Shown here one piece after another: positions 21,309-30,743 of a stretch of 64,000 bases of DNA (its first letter is position 1; the number at the start of each line of letters is the position of its first letter). A model generated the notes under the pieces. The model did not search any database. It saw only the letters and a program-made list of their open reading frames with translations, and was not told the origin of the DNA. The DNA is taken from the NCBI GenBank assembly GCA_017302295.1, contig JAFLDS010000008.1, positions 1 through 64,000 on the forward strand. The letters run 5' to 3'. A program made the translations under genes and the position numbers. The stretch is from Thauera sp. (GTDB lineage: Bacteria > Pseudomonadota > Gammaproteobacteria > Burkholderiales > Rhodocyclaceae).

Positions 21309-22634
21309 ATGTCCGTGCATCACCCGTCCGTCCAGCGCGTCCTCACCGGTATCACGCCTTCGGGCACGCCTCACCTCGGCAACTATGCCGGCGCGATCCG
21401 TCCCGCCATTGCGGCCAGCCGCCAGAGCGGCGTCGAGAGCTTCTACTTCCTGGCGGACTATCACGCGCTGATCAAGACGACCGATCCCGCCCGCGTGCAG
21501 CGTTCCACGCTGGAGATCTCGGCCTCCTGGCTGGCTGCGGGCCTGGACACCGAGCGGGTGTGGTTCTATCGCCAGTCCGACATCCCCGAGATTCCCGAGC
21601 TCACCTGGCTGCTCGCCTGCGTCGCCGGCAAGGGCCTGCTCAACCGCGCGCATGCCTACAAGGCGGCGGTGGACAAGAACGTCGCGGCTGCGGAAGACCC
21701 CGATGCAGGGGTGAACATGGGGCTCTTCATGTACCCGGTGCTGATGGCCGCCGACATCCTGATGTTCAAGTCGCACAAGGTGCCCGTGGGGCGCGACCAG
21801 ATCCAGCACATCGAGATGGCGCGCGACATGGCGGCGAGCTTCAACCACCTGTACGGCGAGCACTTCGTGCTGCCCGAAGCCGAGGTCGATGCCTCGGTGG
21901 CGACGCTGCCCGGCCTCGACGGCCGCAAGATGAGCAAGAGTTACGACAACACCATTCCGCTGTTCGCGCCGGCAGCCGAGCTGAAGCGGCTGATCTTCTC
22001 CATCGTCACCGACTCCAGGGCGCCCGGCGAGCCCAAGGAGACCGAGGGCTCCGCGCTGTTCCAGCTCTACCAGGCCTTCGCCACGGCCGAGGAAACGCGC
22101 GCGATGCGCACCGCGTTCGATGACGGCATCGCCTGGGGCGAGGCCAAGCAGGCGCTGTTCGAGCGCATCGACGCCGCGGTATCGCCGATGCGCGAGAAGT
22201 ACGAGGCGCTGATCGCCGAGCCGCACGTGATCGAGCGTCACCTGCAGGAGGGTGCCGAGAAGGCGCGCGCCATCGCCACCCCCTTCATGGCGGAATTGCG
22301 TCACGCAGTCGGACTGCGCAACCTGGCCGTCGCCTTCGCGCCCAAGGCCGCCGACAAGCCGAAGGCGGCCGCCTTGCCGCAGTTCAAGCAGTACCGCGAG
22401 GCCGACGGGCGCTTCTACTTCAAGTTCGTCGACGGCGACGGCCGGCTGCTGGTGCAGGGCGCGGGTTTCGATTCGCCGCGCGATGCCGGGCGTTGCGTCG
22501 CTGCGCTGAAACAGGGCGCAGCCTTCAGCATGGAGGGCTACGACATGCAGGTGGACGGGGCGTCCATCGGCACGCTGGCCGCGGGTGTGCATGCCGACGA
22601 GGTGCGCCGGGCGCTCGCCGCGCTGGCGGCCTGA
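21309..22634 (+). CDS. trpS: Tryptophanyl-tRNA synthetase
   Basis: Class Ic aminoacyl-tRNA synthetase charging tRNA-Trp (441 aa). The N-terminal VLTGITPSGTPHLGNYAGAI contains the HIGH-like TPHLGN. The Trp-binding DQIQHIEMARDMA region and the KMSKS loop GRKMSKSYDN are present. About 90 extra C-terminal residues (KPKAAALPQFKQYREADGRF onward) form an appended domain seen in some proteobacterial TrpS and absent from the 334-residue E. coli enzyme. No Trp-codon leader peptide or T-box was recognised upstream. Confidence 0.95.
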   Translation: MSVHHPSVQRVLTGITPSGTPHLGNYAGAIRPAIAASRQSGVESFYFLADYHALIKTTDPARVQRSTLEISASWLAAGLDTERVWFYRQSDIPEIPELTWLLACVAGKGLLNRAHAYKAAVDKNVAAAEDPDAGVNMGLFMYPVLMAADILMFKSHKVPVGRDQIQHIEMARDMAASFNHLYGEHFVLPEAEVDASVATLPGLDGRKMSKSYDNTIPLFAPAAELKRLIFSIVTDSRAPGEPKETEGSALFQLYQAFATAEETRAMRTAFDDGIAWGEAKQALFERIDAAVSPMREKYEALIAEPHVIERHLQEGAEKARAIATPFMAELRHAVGLRNLAVAFAPKAADKPKAAALPQFKQYREADGRFYFKFVDGDGRLLVQGAGFDSPRDAGRCVAALKQGAAFSMEGYDMQVDGASIGTLAAGVHADEVRRALAALAA

Positions 22635-22667
22635 GGCGCAGCGTTTTTACAGCTGAGCGGGCGCGAT

Positions 22668-22689
22668 GGCATTCCAGCCACGGAATGCC
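22668..22689 (+). repeat. Hairpin between trpS and the PBP gene
   Basis: GGCATTCC (22668-22675) and GGAATGCC (22682-22689) form a perfect 8-bp stem with a 6-base loop. No T-run follows. It could be the trpS 3' end or a 5'-UTR structure of the next gene. Confidence 0.4.
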
Positions 22690-22726
22690 GGATAATTGAT
22701 GCAACGCAAAAACCGCAAGATCGACC

Positions 22727-25700
22727 GTGACTTCCGAAGTTCCACCCGCAGCGCCCGATTCCACTCCGATCGATCCCGAAACGCCCGCGCCGGCCGAGCA
22801 GCCTGACGCGACGGCGGAAACATCGAAGCCGCGCCCCGATGCCCGGCCGCGCCCGGGCTTCTTCCGCCTGCTGCGCTGGCTGCTGCTGATCGTCGTGCTC
22901 GTCGGCCTCACCGCGCTCGCCATCCTGGCGGCGGACGAGGTCGTCAGCTCCCGCCTGCAGGCGCGCTACATCACGCGCTATGCCGCCGACCTCGATTACC
23001 GGGTGATCGAGGGAGCAGGCGATGCGATCCGCTTTCCCGCGCACGGCCCCTTCGATCAGCGCCTGGGCTATGTCGACCTGCCGGCGGTGACGAAGCGATT
23101 GTCCGAGCGTGGATTCGTGGTGACGCACCAGGCGCAGTTCTCGAAAGAACTGATGGATTACGTCGAGCATGGCTTCTTCCCGCCCTATCGGGAGAAGACC
23201 CGTGCCGGTCTCGACCTGGCCGACTGCCAGGGCGTTCCGCTGTACCAGTTCCGCTACCCCTACCGCGGCTACGCGGACTTCGCCTCGGTGCCGGCGCTGG
23301 TGGGGCAGGCGCTGATGTACATCGAGAACCGCGACCTGCTGGACGAGTCGCGGCCGCGGCTCAATCCGGCGGTCGACTGGGTGCGCTTCACCCGCGCCGT
23401 GCTCGCCCAGATCGGTCGCATGGTCAATGACGACCTCGACGCGCCCGGTGGCAGCACGCTCGCCACGCAAATCGAGAAATACCGCCATTCCCCCGACGGC
23501 GTGACCTACGACGCGCGCGAAAAGCTTCGCCAGATGGTGTCGGCCAGCGTGCGTGCCTACCGCGGCGGCGAGGAAACCCTGCCGGTGCGGCGCGAGCTGC
23601 TGCTCGACTACCTGAATACCGTGCCGCTGTCGGCGGCGCCGGGGCATGGCGAGGTCAATGGACTCGGCGATGGCCTGTGGGTGTGGTTCGGCGCCGATTT
23701 CGACAAGGTCAACGCCCTGCTGTCCGCGCCCCCGGGCCAGGGCAGCGAACTGGGCGCGCAGGGGCGCGCACTGCGGCAGGTCGTGGCGCTGATGATCGCG
23801 CACCGTCGACCGTCCTTCTACCTGGCACGCAGCGGACGTGACGAGCTTAACCATCTCACCGACAGCTATGTGCGACTGCTTGCCGAGACGGGTGCGGTTG
23901 CCCCCGCGCTGCGCGATGCGGCGCTTGCCGAGCCGCTCAAGTTCCGCGACCTGGTGGCCGACCCCGCCCTGCTGCCGGCCGACCTTGGCAAGGGCGCGAC
24001 GGCGATCCGCACCCGGCTGGCGGGCATGCTCGGCGCCTCGCTGTACGAGGTCGATCGCTTCGACATGGACGCCTCGGCGACACTGAACGGCGCGCTGCAA
24101 CAGGCGGTGAGCGATTTCCTCGGCAAGCTGAAGGATCCCGAGTTCGCTCGCAGCAACGGCCTGATCGGCGAGCGCATGCTCGTGCCGGGCAAGATGGACG
24201 CGGTGCGCTACAGCTTCAACCTCGTCGAGCGCACGGCCAGCGGCAACCGCGTGCGCGTGCAGACCGACACCTCGGACCAGCTGTTCGACATCAACGAGAG
24301 CAGCAAGCTCGAGCTCGGCTCCACCGCCAAGCTGCGCGTGCTGGCGAGCTACCTCGAGATCGTCGCCGAGCTGCATCAGCGCTTCGCTGCGCAGTCGCCC
24401 GACGAGTTGCGCCGCGTCAAGGTCGAGCAGCGCGACAACCTCACGCGCTGGGCGATCGAGTATCTGGCCGCCAGCAAGGACCGCGACCTGGCGGCGATGC
24501 TGGAGGCCGCGCTGGAGCGGCGCTATTCCGCCGATCCGGGCGAAGGCTTCTTCACCGGCGGCGGCGTGCATACCTTCAACAACTTCAGCGCCGACGACAA
24601 CGGCCGCAGCCCGACGATGCGCGAGGCGCTGCAGGGCTCGATCAACCTGCCTTTCGTGCGCCTGATGCGCGACATCGTGCGCCACACCATGTACCAGGTG
24701 CCGGGCAGCACCGCGCAACTGCTCGACGATGCCGACGATCCGCGGCGCATGGAGTACCTGGCGCGCTTCGCCGACCGCGAGGGCCAGGTCTTCCTGCGCA
24801 GGTTCTGGCGCAAGTACCAGGGCAAGACGCCGGAAGACGTCCAGACGATCTTCCTCGACGGCCTGCGTCCCGGCGCCGACCGGCTGGCGGCGGTGTTCCG
24901 CTACCTGTCGCCGCAGGCTTCCGCCGACGAACTCGCCGCCTTCCTGCGCAAGCGTTTGGCCGATGCCGACCTGGATGCGGCCCGCGTTCAGCAGTTGTAC
25001 AAGCGCAATGCGCCTGAGGCTTTCGATCTGCCCGATCGAGGCTACGTCGCGCGGGTGCATCCGCTCGAGCTGTGGCTGGTCGGCTATCTGTCGGCCAAGC
25101 CGGAGGCGAGCTGGAGCGAGGCGGTCGAGGCCAGCGCCGAGGAGCGCCAGGCGGTGTATCGCTGGCTGTTCCGCACCCGCTTCAAGGGCGCGCAGGATTC
25201 GCGCATCTACACCATGCTGGAGGTCGAGGCCTTCCTCGAGATCCACCGCCGCTGGGCGCGGCTCGGCTATCCCTTCGGCCACCTCGTGCCGTCCTACGCT
25301 ACCGCGCTCGGCAGCTCGGGCGATCGGCCGGCGGCGCTGGCCGACCTGATGGGCGTCATCATCAACGACGGCGTGCGCCTGCCGACGGCACGCATCGAGA
25401 ACCTGCGATTTGCGGTGGACACGCCCTACGAGACACGCTTCGTGCGTCGCGCCGCGGAGGGCGAGCGGGTGATGGCGCCGGAGGTGGCGGCCGCGCTGCG
25501 CAACGCCTTGTCCGAAGTCGTCGAAGGCGGGACGGCGCGCCGGCTGTCGGGGGCCTTCAAGCTCGCCGACGGCACGGCGCTGGTGGTCGGGGGCAAGACC
25601 GGTACCGGCGACAACCGCATCGCCCTCGGCCGCGGCAGCGCCAAAGGGCTGGCACTCAACCGCACTGCCACCTTCGTGTTCTACATCGGCCCGAATCATT

Positions 25701-25939
25701 TCGGCACCCTGACCGCCTATGTCATCGGGCCCGAAGCGGCTTCCTTCCGCTTCACGTCGGGGCTGCCGGTGCAGATCCTCAAGTCCATGGGGCCGATGCT
25801 GCTGCCCTATCTGGAGCCGCAGGCCGCGGGCGGCTGTCCGGCGCCCGCGCTTGAGCCCGCCGTCGCGGCCGGCAATAATCCGCCGGCTGCGCCAATTACA
25901 GAGACCGATACCGAGGAGACCGCCAATGAGCGACCGTGA
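22727..25939 (+). CDS. Bifunctional (GT51/transpeptidase) penicillin-binding protein, divergent
   Basis: Large class A PBP-like protein (1070 aa) starting at GTG 22727. It has a Pro/Ala-rich cytoplasmic head, one membrane anchor (LLRWLLLIVVLVGLTALAIL), then a GT51 glycosyltransferase domain with unusual motifs: ALMYIENRDLLDE for EDxxFxxH, GGSTLATQIEKY for GGSTxTQQ, and RRELLLDYLNTVPL. The transpeptidase part carries SxxK as STAK in LELGSTAKLRVL, SIN in QGSINLPF and KTGT in GGKTGTGDNR. Both active sites look potentially functional, but it is far from PBP1A/1B and belongs to the longer transglycosylase group of betaproteobacteria. Its last 14 bases overlap the RidA gene. Confidence 0.82.
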   Translation: MTSEVPPAAPDSTPIDPETPAPAEQPDATAETSKPRPDARPRPGFFRLLRWLLLIVVLVGLTALAILAADEVVSSRLQARYITRYAADLDYRVIEGAGDAIRFPAHGPFDQRLGYVDLPAVTKRLSERGFVVTHQAQFSKELMDYVEHGFFPPYREKTRAGLDLADCQGVPLYQFRYPYRGYADFASVPALVGQALMYIENRDLLDESRPRLNPAVDWVRFTRAVLAQIGRMVNDDLDAPGGSTLATQIEKYRHSPDGVTYDAREKLRQMVSASVRAYRGGEETLPVRRELLLDYLNTVPLSAAPGHGEVNGLGDGLWVWFGADFDKVNALLSAPPGQGSELGAQGRALRQVVALMIAHRRPSFYLARSGRDELNHLTDSYVRLLAETGAVAPALRDAALAEPLKFRDLVADPALLPADLGKGATAIRTRLAGMLGASLYEVDRFDMDASATLNGALQQAVSDFLGKLKDPEFARSNGLIGERMLVPGKMDAVRYSFNLVERTASGNRVRVQTDTSDQLFDINESSKLELGSTAKLRVLASYLEIVAELHQRFAAQSPDELRRVKVEQRDNLTRWAIEYLAASKDRDLAAMLEAALERRYSADPGEGFFTGGGVHTFNNFSADDNGRSPTMREALQGSINLPFVRLMRDIVRHTMYQVPGSTAQLLDDADDPRRMEYLARFADREGQVFLRRFWRKYQGKTPEDVQTIFLDGLRPGADRLAAVFRYLSPQASADELAAFLRKRLADADLDAARVQQLYKRNAPEAFDLPDRGYVARVHPLELWLVGYLSAKPEASWSEAVEASAEERQAVYRWLFRTRFKGAQDSRIYTMLEVEAFLEIHRRWARLGYPFGHLVPSYATALGSSGDRPAALADLMGVIINDGVRLPTARIENLRFAVDTPYETRFVRRAAEGERVMAPEVAAALRNALSEVVEGGTARRLSGAFKLADGTALVVGGKTGTGDNRIALGRGSAKGLALNRTATFVFYIGPNHFGTLTAYVIGPEAASFRFTSGLPVQILKSMGPMLLPYLEPQAAGGCPAPALEPAVAAGNNPPAAPITETDTEETANERP

Positions 25940-26321
25940 AGCGATCATCCCGCAGGGGATGGAAGACGTCTATGACAAGATCCACTACGCGCCAGCGGTT
26001 CGGGCGGGCAACACGATCTACGTGTCGGGGCAGATCGGCCGCGACGAGAACATGCAGCTCGTCGAGGGCAGCGAGGCGCAGATCGTGCAGGCGTTCGAGA
26101 ACCTGAAGAAGGTGCTGGCTGCGGCCGGCGCGCAGATGAGTGACATCGTCGATCTCACCTCTTTCCACACCGACATGCGCGAGCTGCAGTTGTTCATGAA
26201 GGTCAAGGATCGCTACCTGACCAGGGACTTCCCGGCGTGGACGGCGATCGGCGCAGCGCAGCTGTGCGGCGCGCCGGGTTACATCATCGAGATCAAGGCG
26301 GTCGCGGTGGTGCAAGGCTGA
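25926..26321 (+). CDS. RidA-family (YjgF) protein
   Basis: Small protein (131 aa) of the RidA/YER057c/UK114 family. The archetype hydrolyses reactive enamine/imine intermediates to 2-keto acids. Seen are YAPAVRAGNTIYVSGQIGRD and QAFENLKKVLAAAGAQMSDI. The family's conserved Arg region is replaced by DFPAWTAIGAAQLCGAPGYI, so the catalytic Arg of true RidA is not obvious and this is a RidA-like subgroup. The start overlaps the PBP stop by 14 bases, with GAGGAG at 25914-25919. Confidence 0.85.
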   Translation: MSDREAIIPQGMEDVYDKIHYAPAVRAGNTIYVSGQIGRDENMQLVEGSEAQIVQAFENLKKVLAAAGAQMSDIVDLTSFHTDMRELQLFMKVKDRYLTRDFPAWTAIGAAQLCGAPGYIIEIKAVAVVQG

Positions 26322-26355
26322 AAGGCCGGCACGTCGCGCTACATCCCGCTCCCGA

Positions 26356-26832
26356 TTGTCCGTCTCGCCCAAGCTCCGCTCGCTGCCCGACCGGCTGCGC
26401 CAGGTCGCTCTGTTCGAGATCGGCGGCCTGCTGCTGATCACGCCGCCCTTCGTGTGGCTGAGCGGCGTGCCACTGGGCGAGTCGATCGGACTTCTGGCAG
26501 TGCTGGCCTTGATGGCGGCACTGTGGAATGGCGTCTACAACACGGCCTTTGACTGGGTCGAGGGCCGGTTGACCGGCCGTCGCGCCGACCGCCGGCCCTT
26601 TTCCTTGCGTTGTGCACACGCGGCGGGTTTCGAAACCGGCTTGCTGCTCATGACGCTGCCCGTCATCGTCTGGTGGACCGGCATGGGCTGGGTGGCGGCG
26701 CTCGTCGCCGACATCGGCCTGGCGATCAGCTACACGGTGTATGCGCTGCTGTTCAACCTGGGCTACGACAGGGCGTTTCCGATTCCGGCCGACGACGCAG
26801 CGGACGAAGCGTCCGCCGCGCCGCCGCCCTGA
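26356..26832 (+). CDS. PACE-family multidrug (chlorhexidine) efflux protein
   Basis: Inner-membrane protein of 158 aa with four membrane helices in two bacterial transmembrane pair units. Key signs are RQVALFEIGGLLLITPPFVW, MAALWNGVYNTAFDWVEGR and the second unit RCAHAAGFETGLLLMTLPVI with the membrane Glu in each first helix, as in AceI. PACE proteins export biocides or short diamines. The frame starts with TTG 26356 and no better start is seen. It converges on the mscS-type gene with only nine bases between stops. Confidence 0.82.
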   Translation: MSVSPKLRSLPDRLRQVALFEIGGLLLITPPFVWLSGVPLGESIGLLAVLALMAALWNGVYNTAFDWVEGRLTGRRADRRPFSLRCAHAAGFETGLLLMTLPVIVWWTGMGWVAALVADIGLAISYTVYALLFNLGYDRAFPIPADDAADEASAAPPP

Positions 26833-26841
26833 CGCACGGCC

Positions 26842-27663
26842 TCAGCTACCGGCCTGCTGAACGATGACCGCCTGCGCCGGCATCGGCGCCGGGAAGCCGG
26901 CTGCAGCCAATGCTTCGCGGATCACGCGGTTGCCGTCGAAGTAGACCTGCCAGTAGTGGTCGGTGTGGCAGAACGGGCGCACCGCCAGGATCGGGCCGAC
27001 GAGGTTGAAGTCGAGGATCTCCACTTCCGGCGCCGGGTCGGGCAGCACGTTGGGCACCGCCAGCAGCTTTTCACGCAGCAGCGCCATCGCCGCGACATGG
27101 TCGGCGCTGCCCGCGAGCTGGCACTTCAGCTCGACGCGGCGGTAGGCATTGTGTGAAAAGTTCTGGATCGTGTCGCCGAACACCTTGCCGTTGCCGACCA
27201 GCGTCATGACGTTGTCGGGGGTGTCGATCGCGGTGGCGAACAGGCCGATCTCCCTCACCGTGCCCACCACGCCGGCCGCGCTGATGAAGTCGCCGACCTT
27301 GAACGGACGCAGCACGACGAGGAAGATCCCCGCCGCGAGGTTGCCGAGCAGCCCGCCCCAGGCAGCGCCGATGGCGATGCCGATGCCGGCGACCAGGGCG
27401 GCGAAGGTCGTGGTCTGCACGCCGAAGTAGCCGAGGATGGCGACCACCAGCACGATGTTCAGGGTCACGGTGAGGAAGCTGCCGACGTAGCGCATCAGCG
27501 TCGGGTCCACCTTCTGGCGCCCCATCGCCTGCTGCAGCAGGCGGCCAGCCAGTCCGATCAGCCAGCGGCCGATGATCCAGAAGATGATGGCGCCGACGAT
27601 CTTGAGGCCGATGTCGGTGGCGTAGGTCATCGCCAGCTGACGGTAGTTTTCCACTTGGTCCAT
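26842..27663 (-). CDS. Small-conductance mechanosensitive channel (MscS family)
   Basis: MscS-type channel (273 aa) that opens under membrane tension to release solutes. ATG 27663 has CGGAG upstream. Three N-terminal helices precede the pore helix GIGIAIGAAWGGLLGNLAAG with the FLVVLRPFKVGDFI continuation. The beta domain has VGTVREIGLFATAIDTPDN and GNGKVFGDTIQNFS, and the C-terminal domain VEILDFNLVGPILAVRPF. Size and order match E. coli MscS (286 aa). Ordinary copy, with no attached sensor domain. Confidence 0.92.
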   Translation of the reverse strand: MDQVENYRQLAMTYATDIGLKIVGAIIFWIIGRWLIGLAGRLLQQAMGRQKVDPTLMRYVGSFLTVTLNIVLVVAILGYFGVQTTTFAALVAGIGIAIGAAWGGLLGNLAAGIFLVVLRPFKVGDFISAAGVVGTVREIGLFATAIDTPDNVMTLVGNGKVFGDTIQNFSHNAYRRVELKCQLAGSADHVAAMALLREKLLAVPNVLPDPAPEVEILDFNLVGPILAVRPFCHTDHYWQVYFDGNRVIREALAAAGFPAPMPAQAVIVQQAGS

Positions 27664-27873
27664 GGTCTTGCTCCGCGGTGGTTGAAAGGTCGGGAAGATG
27701 TCGCCATCCATTCATGCTAACCCCAGTTGTTGATGTCTGCATGACGAAGGCCGCCCGGATGGCGGGTCAGTCGGCGCTGAACGCCGCGAGGCTGGTCGGA
27801 CGAGGGGGCCGCGGATTGCAATCCCGCCCGCGGCGGCCTATCGTGCGCCGCTTTCTCGCTCCGGATTGCCGCC

Positions 27874-28899
27874 GTGACCGCCTTGCCCCTTCCTGTTGCC
27901 GATGCCGACCTGACTCCGCTCAACACTTTCGGTCTGCCTGCCCGTGCGCGCAGGCTGCTTGTGCTGACGTCGGCGGACCAGCTTCGTGCGCTGGCGGCCA
28001 GCCCCGAGTGGGCGCTCGCGCCCCGGCTGGTGCTGGGCGGGGGCAGCAACCTGATCTTCACCGGCGACTTTGCCGGCACGGTGCTGAAGGTGGAAGTCGG
28101 CGGCCGCCGGCTGATGGCCGAGGACGAGGACGTCTGGATCGTGGAGGCCGGTGCCGGCGAGAACTGGCACGATTTCGTGCGCTGGACGCTGGCGCAGGGC
28201 TGGCCCGGGCTGGAGAACCTGTCGCTGATTCCCGGCACGGTCGGCGCGGCGCCGATCCAGAACATCGGTGCCTATGGTCTGGAGATGGCGGAGCGCTTCG
28301 AGTCGCTGGATGCGGTGGAGCTGGCGACCGGGGCGGCGCGCGTCTTTACCGCGGCGGATTGCGCCTTCGGCTATCGCGACAGCGTGTTCAAGCGCAATCC
28401 CGGACGCTGGCTGGTGACGGCGGTGCGTTTCCGCCTGCCCAGGCGCTGGGCGCCGGTGATGCGCTACGCCGAGTTGGCGCGTGAGCTCGAGGCGCAGGGG
28501 ATTTCGTCGCCCACGCCGCTGCAGCTGTCCGACGCGGTGATCGCGATCCGGCGGCGCAAGCTGCCCGATCCGGCGCTGATCGGCAATGCGGGCAGCTTCT
28601 TCAAGAATCCGGTGGTGGACGTGGCGACGCACGCGCGGCTGGCGGCGGCGCACCCCGGGATGCCGAGCTATCCGCAGGCCGATGGCAGCGTGAAGCTGGC
28701 GGCTGGCTGGCTGATTGAGCAGGCGGGCTGGAAGGGGCGCGATCTGGGGCCGGTGGGCTGTTTCGAGCGCCAGGCGCTGGTGCTGGTGAATCGCGGCGGC
28801 GCCAGCGGGGCGGATGTGCGGCGCATCGCGGCGGCGATCCAGGCCGAGGTGCTCGCGCGCTTCGGGGTCGGGATCGAGCCGGAGCCGGTGTTCGTGTGA
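27874..28899 (+). CDS. murB: UDP-N-acetylenolpyruvoylglucosamine reductase MurB
   Basis: FAD enzyme of peptidoglycan precursor synthesis that reduces UDP-GlcNAc-enolpyruvate to UDP-MurNAc (341 aa, type I length). GTG 27874 starts the frame. FAD-binding motif [26 protein letters not shown] and FGYRDSVFK are present, as are the catalytic Ser region NAGSFFKNP and the C-terminal Glu in EPEPVFV. All catalytic positions look intact. It stands alone rather than in the dcw cluster. Confidence 0.95.
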   Translation: MTALPLPVADADLTPLNTFGLPARARRLLVLTSADQLRALAASPEWALAPRLVLGGGSNLIFTGDFAGTVLKVEVGGRRLMAEDEDVWIVEAGAGENWHDFVRWTLAQGWPGLENLSLIPGTVGAAPIQNIGAYGLEMAERFESLDAVELATGAARVFTAADCAFGYRDSVFKRNPGRWLVTAVRFRLPRRWAPVMRYAELARELEAQGISSPTPLQLSDAVIAIRRRKLPDPALIGNAGSFFKNPVVDVATHARLAAAHPGMPSYPQADGSVKLAAGWLIEQAGWKGRDLGPVGCFERQALVLVNRGGASGADVRRIAAAIQAEVLARFGVGIEPEPVFV

Positions 28900-28939
28900 T
28901 TGTCCGGTCTCTGCGCTGGGTGCGCTAACCGCCGGGCGC

Positions 28940-29024
28940 GCAGGGTATTCGCTCCGAGGGCTGCGGAACTCGCCTTCGCTGCGCTCGGCTCAAACAGTCC
29001 TCGCCCTCTCCGCAAATACCCTGC
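28940..29024 (+). repeat. Palindromic intergenic repeat, copy A
   Basis: Outer arms GCAGGGTATT (28940-28949) and AATACCCTGC (29015-29024) are perfectly inverted. The core contains GGCTGCGGAACTCGCC and CTCAAACAGTCCTCGCC, nearly identical to copy B at 38484-38559, and is related to copy C at 8643-8747. It follows the murB stop in a 439-base gap. The rest of that gap carries only the urtA regulatory sites. Confidence 0.7.
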
Positions 29025-29099
29025 ACGCCTGGCTTGGCGTGGGTGCGACTTCAGGGGCTCCGATTTTTTGCTCCGCCCCGTTTTCCTTCGGAGTGGCAC

Positions 29100-29116
29100 T
29101 GCACTGATGCGGTGCG
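29100..29116 (+). promoter_or_regulatory. Candidate NtrC enhancer site upstream of urtA
   Basis: TGCACTGATGCGGTGCG fits the 17-bp NtrC pattern TGCAC-N6-GGTGCA except for the last base. It lies about 175 bases upstream of the predicted sigma-54 transcription start, a usual enhancer distance. No second site was found. Confidence 0.5.
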
Positions 29117-29258
29117 CCCGGGCTGTTGCGTCGCATCAAGGCTGGGCGTGCAGGCCGCCATCTTGCGTCGACATCGAGCTCGTTTCTGTGCCTGACGACC
29201 CAGTGTTTGCGGCGGTTCTGGTTGCGTGGCGGCGGCCCGGGGCAGTTGCTGCGCGACA

Positions 29259-29274
29259 TGGCACATCCCTTGCT
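29259..29274 (+). promoter_or_regulatory. Sigma-54 promoter of the urt operon
   Basis: TGGCACATCCCTTGCT matches the -24/-12 consensus at every strongly conserved position (TGGCAC, N5, TTGCT). Predicted start near 29285 leaves a leader of about 54 bases before urtA. Together with the NtrC-like site it indicates nitrogen-limitation control. Confidence 0.75.
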
Positions 29275-29338
29275 GTTAGCTGGTCGACAACGCGTTTTGC
29301 CGTTGTGCATCTCTCAGCTCACAACAAGGGGTCCGTCC

Positions 29339-30592
29339 ATGAACCGTCGCAATTTCGTCAAAGCGCTCACGCTGTCCGCTTCCATCGCCGCCATCGGCCT
29401 GCCCGCCGGCGCGCACGCCGCCGACACGATCAAGGTCGGCATCCTGCACTCGCTGTCGGGGACCATGGCGATCTCCGAGACCGCGCTCAAGAACGTCGCA
29501 CTGATGACGATCGAGGAGATCAACGCCAAGGGCGGCGTGATGGGCAAGAAGCTCGAGCCGGTGGTCGTCGATCCGGCGTCCAACTGGCCGCTGTTTGCCG
29601 AGAAGGCGCGCCAGCTGGTGGCGCAGGACAAGGTGGCGGCGGTGTTCGGCTGCTGGACCTCGGTGTCGCGCAAGTCGGTGAATCCGGTGTTCAAGGAGCT
29701 CAACGGCCTGCTGTTCTACCCGGTGCAGTACGAAGGCGAGGAACTGGAGAAGAACGTCTTCTACACCGGCGCTGCGCCCAACCAGCAGGCGATCCCGGCG
29801 GTGGAATACCTGATGAGCGCGGAGGGTGGCGGCGCCAAGCGCTTCGTGCTGCTCGGCACCGACTATGTGTATCCGCGCACCACCAACAAGATCCTGCGCG
29901 CCTTCCTCAAGAGCAAGGGCGTGGCCGATGCGGACATCATGGAGGACTACACCCCCTTCGGCCATGCCGACTACCAGACCATCATCGCCAACATCAAGAA
30001 GTTCGCCGCGGCGGGCAAGAAGACGGCGGTGATCTCGACGATCAACGGGGATTCCAATGTGCCCTTCTACAAGGAACTCGGCAACGCCGGCCTCAAGGCC
30101 ACCGACGTGCCGGTGGTGGCGTTCTCGGTCGGCGAGGAGGAGCTGCGCGGCGTGGATACGAAGCCGCTGGTCGGCCACCTGGCGGCGTGGAACTACTTCA
30201 TGTCGCTGAAGAACCCGGAGAACGCCGCCTTCGTGAAGAAGTATCGCGACTGGGCGAAGAAGAACGGCGTGCCCAATGTCGACACCGTGGTGACCAACGA
30301 CCCGATGGAGGCGACCTACGTTGGCATCTACATGTGGAAGCAGGCGGTGGAGAAGGCCAAGTCCACCGACACCGACAAGGTCATCGCCGCGCTCGGCGGC
30401 CAGACCTTCAAGGCGCCGTCCGGCTTCACGCTGACCATGGACAAGACCAACCACCACCTGCACAAGCCGGTGTACATCGGCGAAGTGCGCGCCGACGGCC
30501 AGTTCGACGTGGTGTGGAAGACCAAGGAGCCGATCCGCGCCCAGCCGTGGAGCCCCTTCATCCCCGGCAATGAGGGCAAGCAGGGCATCTGA
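29339..30592 (+). CDS. urtA: Urea ABC transporter substrate-binding protein UrtA
   Basis: Periplasmic urea-binding protein (417 aa) of the HAAT ABC family. ATG 29339 with AAGGGG upstream. The N-terminal MNRRNFVKALTLSASIAAIG ...AHA is a Tat-like signal. UrtA landmarks are VGILHSLSGTMAISETALKN, VFGCWTSVSRKSVNPVF, NGLLFYPVQYEGEE, GTDYVYPRTTNKI and NHHLHKPVYIGEV near the end. First gene of urtABCDE; feeds the urease encoded downstream. Confidence 0.95.
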   Translation: MNRRNFVKALTLSASIAAIGLPAGAHAADTIKVGILHSLSGTMAISETALKNVALMTIEEINAKGGVMGKKLEPVVVDPASNWPLFAEKARQLVAQDKVAAVFGCWTSVSRKSVNPVFKELNGLLFYPVQYEGEELEKNVFYTGAAPNQQAIPAVEYLMSAEGGGAKRFVLLGTDYVYPRTTNKILRAFLKSKGVADADIMEDYTPFGHADYQTIIANIKKFAAAGKKTAVISTINGDSNVPFYKELGNAGLKATDVPVVAFSVGEEELRGVDTKPLVGHLAAWNYFMSLKNPENAAFVKKYRDWAKKNGVPNVDTVVTNDPMEATYVGIYMWKQAVEKAKSTDTDKVIAALGGQTFKAPSGFTLTMDKTNHHLHKPVYIGEVRADGQFDVVWKTKEPIRAQPWSPFIPGNEGKQGI

Positions 30593-30743
30593 GCGCCTGC
30601 GCGACGAAGGCGGAGCCGGCTGGCCTGCCCGGCTCCACGGCGGACGGCCGGTCCGCCGGGCGGTACGCAGGCCGCTTCTCTCCTCCCGCAGCACCTTGGG
30701 GCCGGCGCGGCCGGCCCGTTTTTCTCTCCGGATGGAGATCCCG

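Noticed and set aside
28900..29310. Several short frames in the murB-urtA gap
   Set aside because: They cross the palindromic repeat and the regulatory sites, and none has a ribosome site or similarity.
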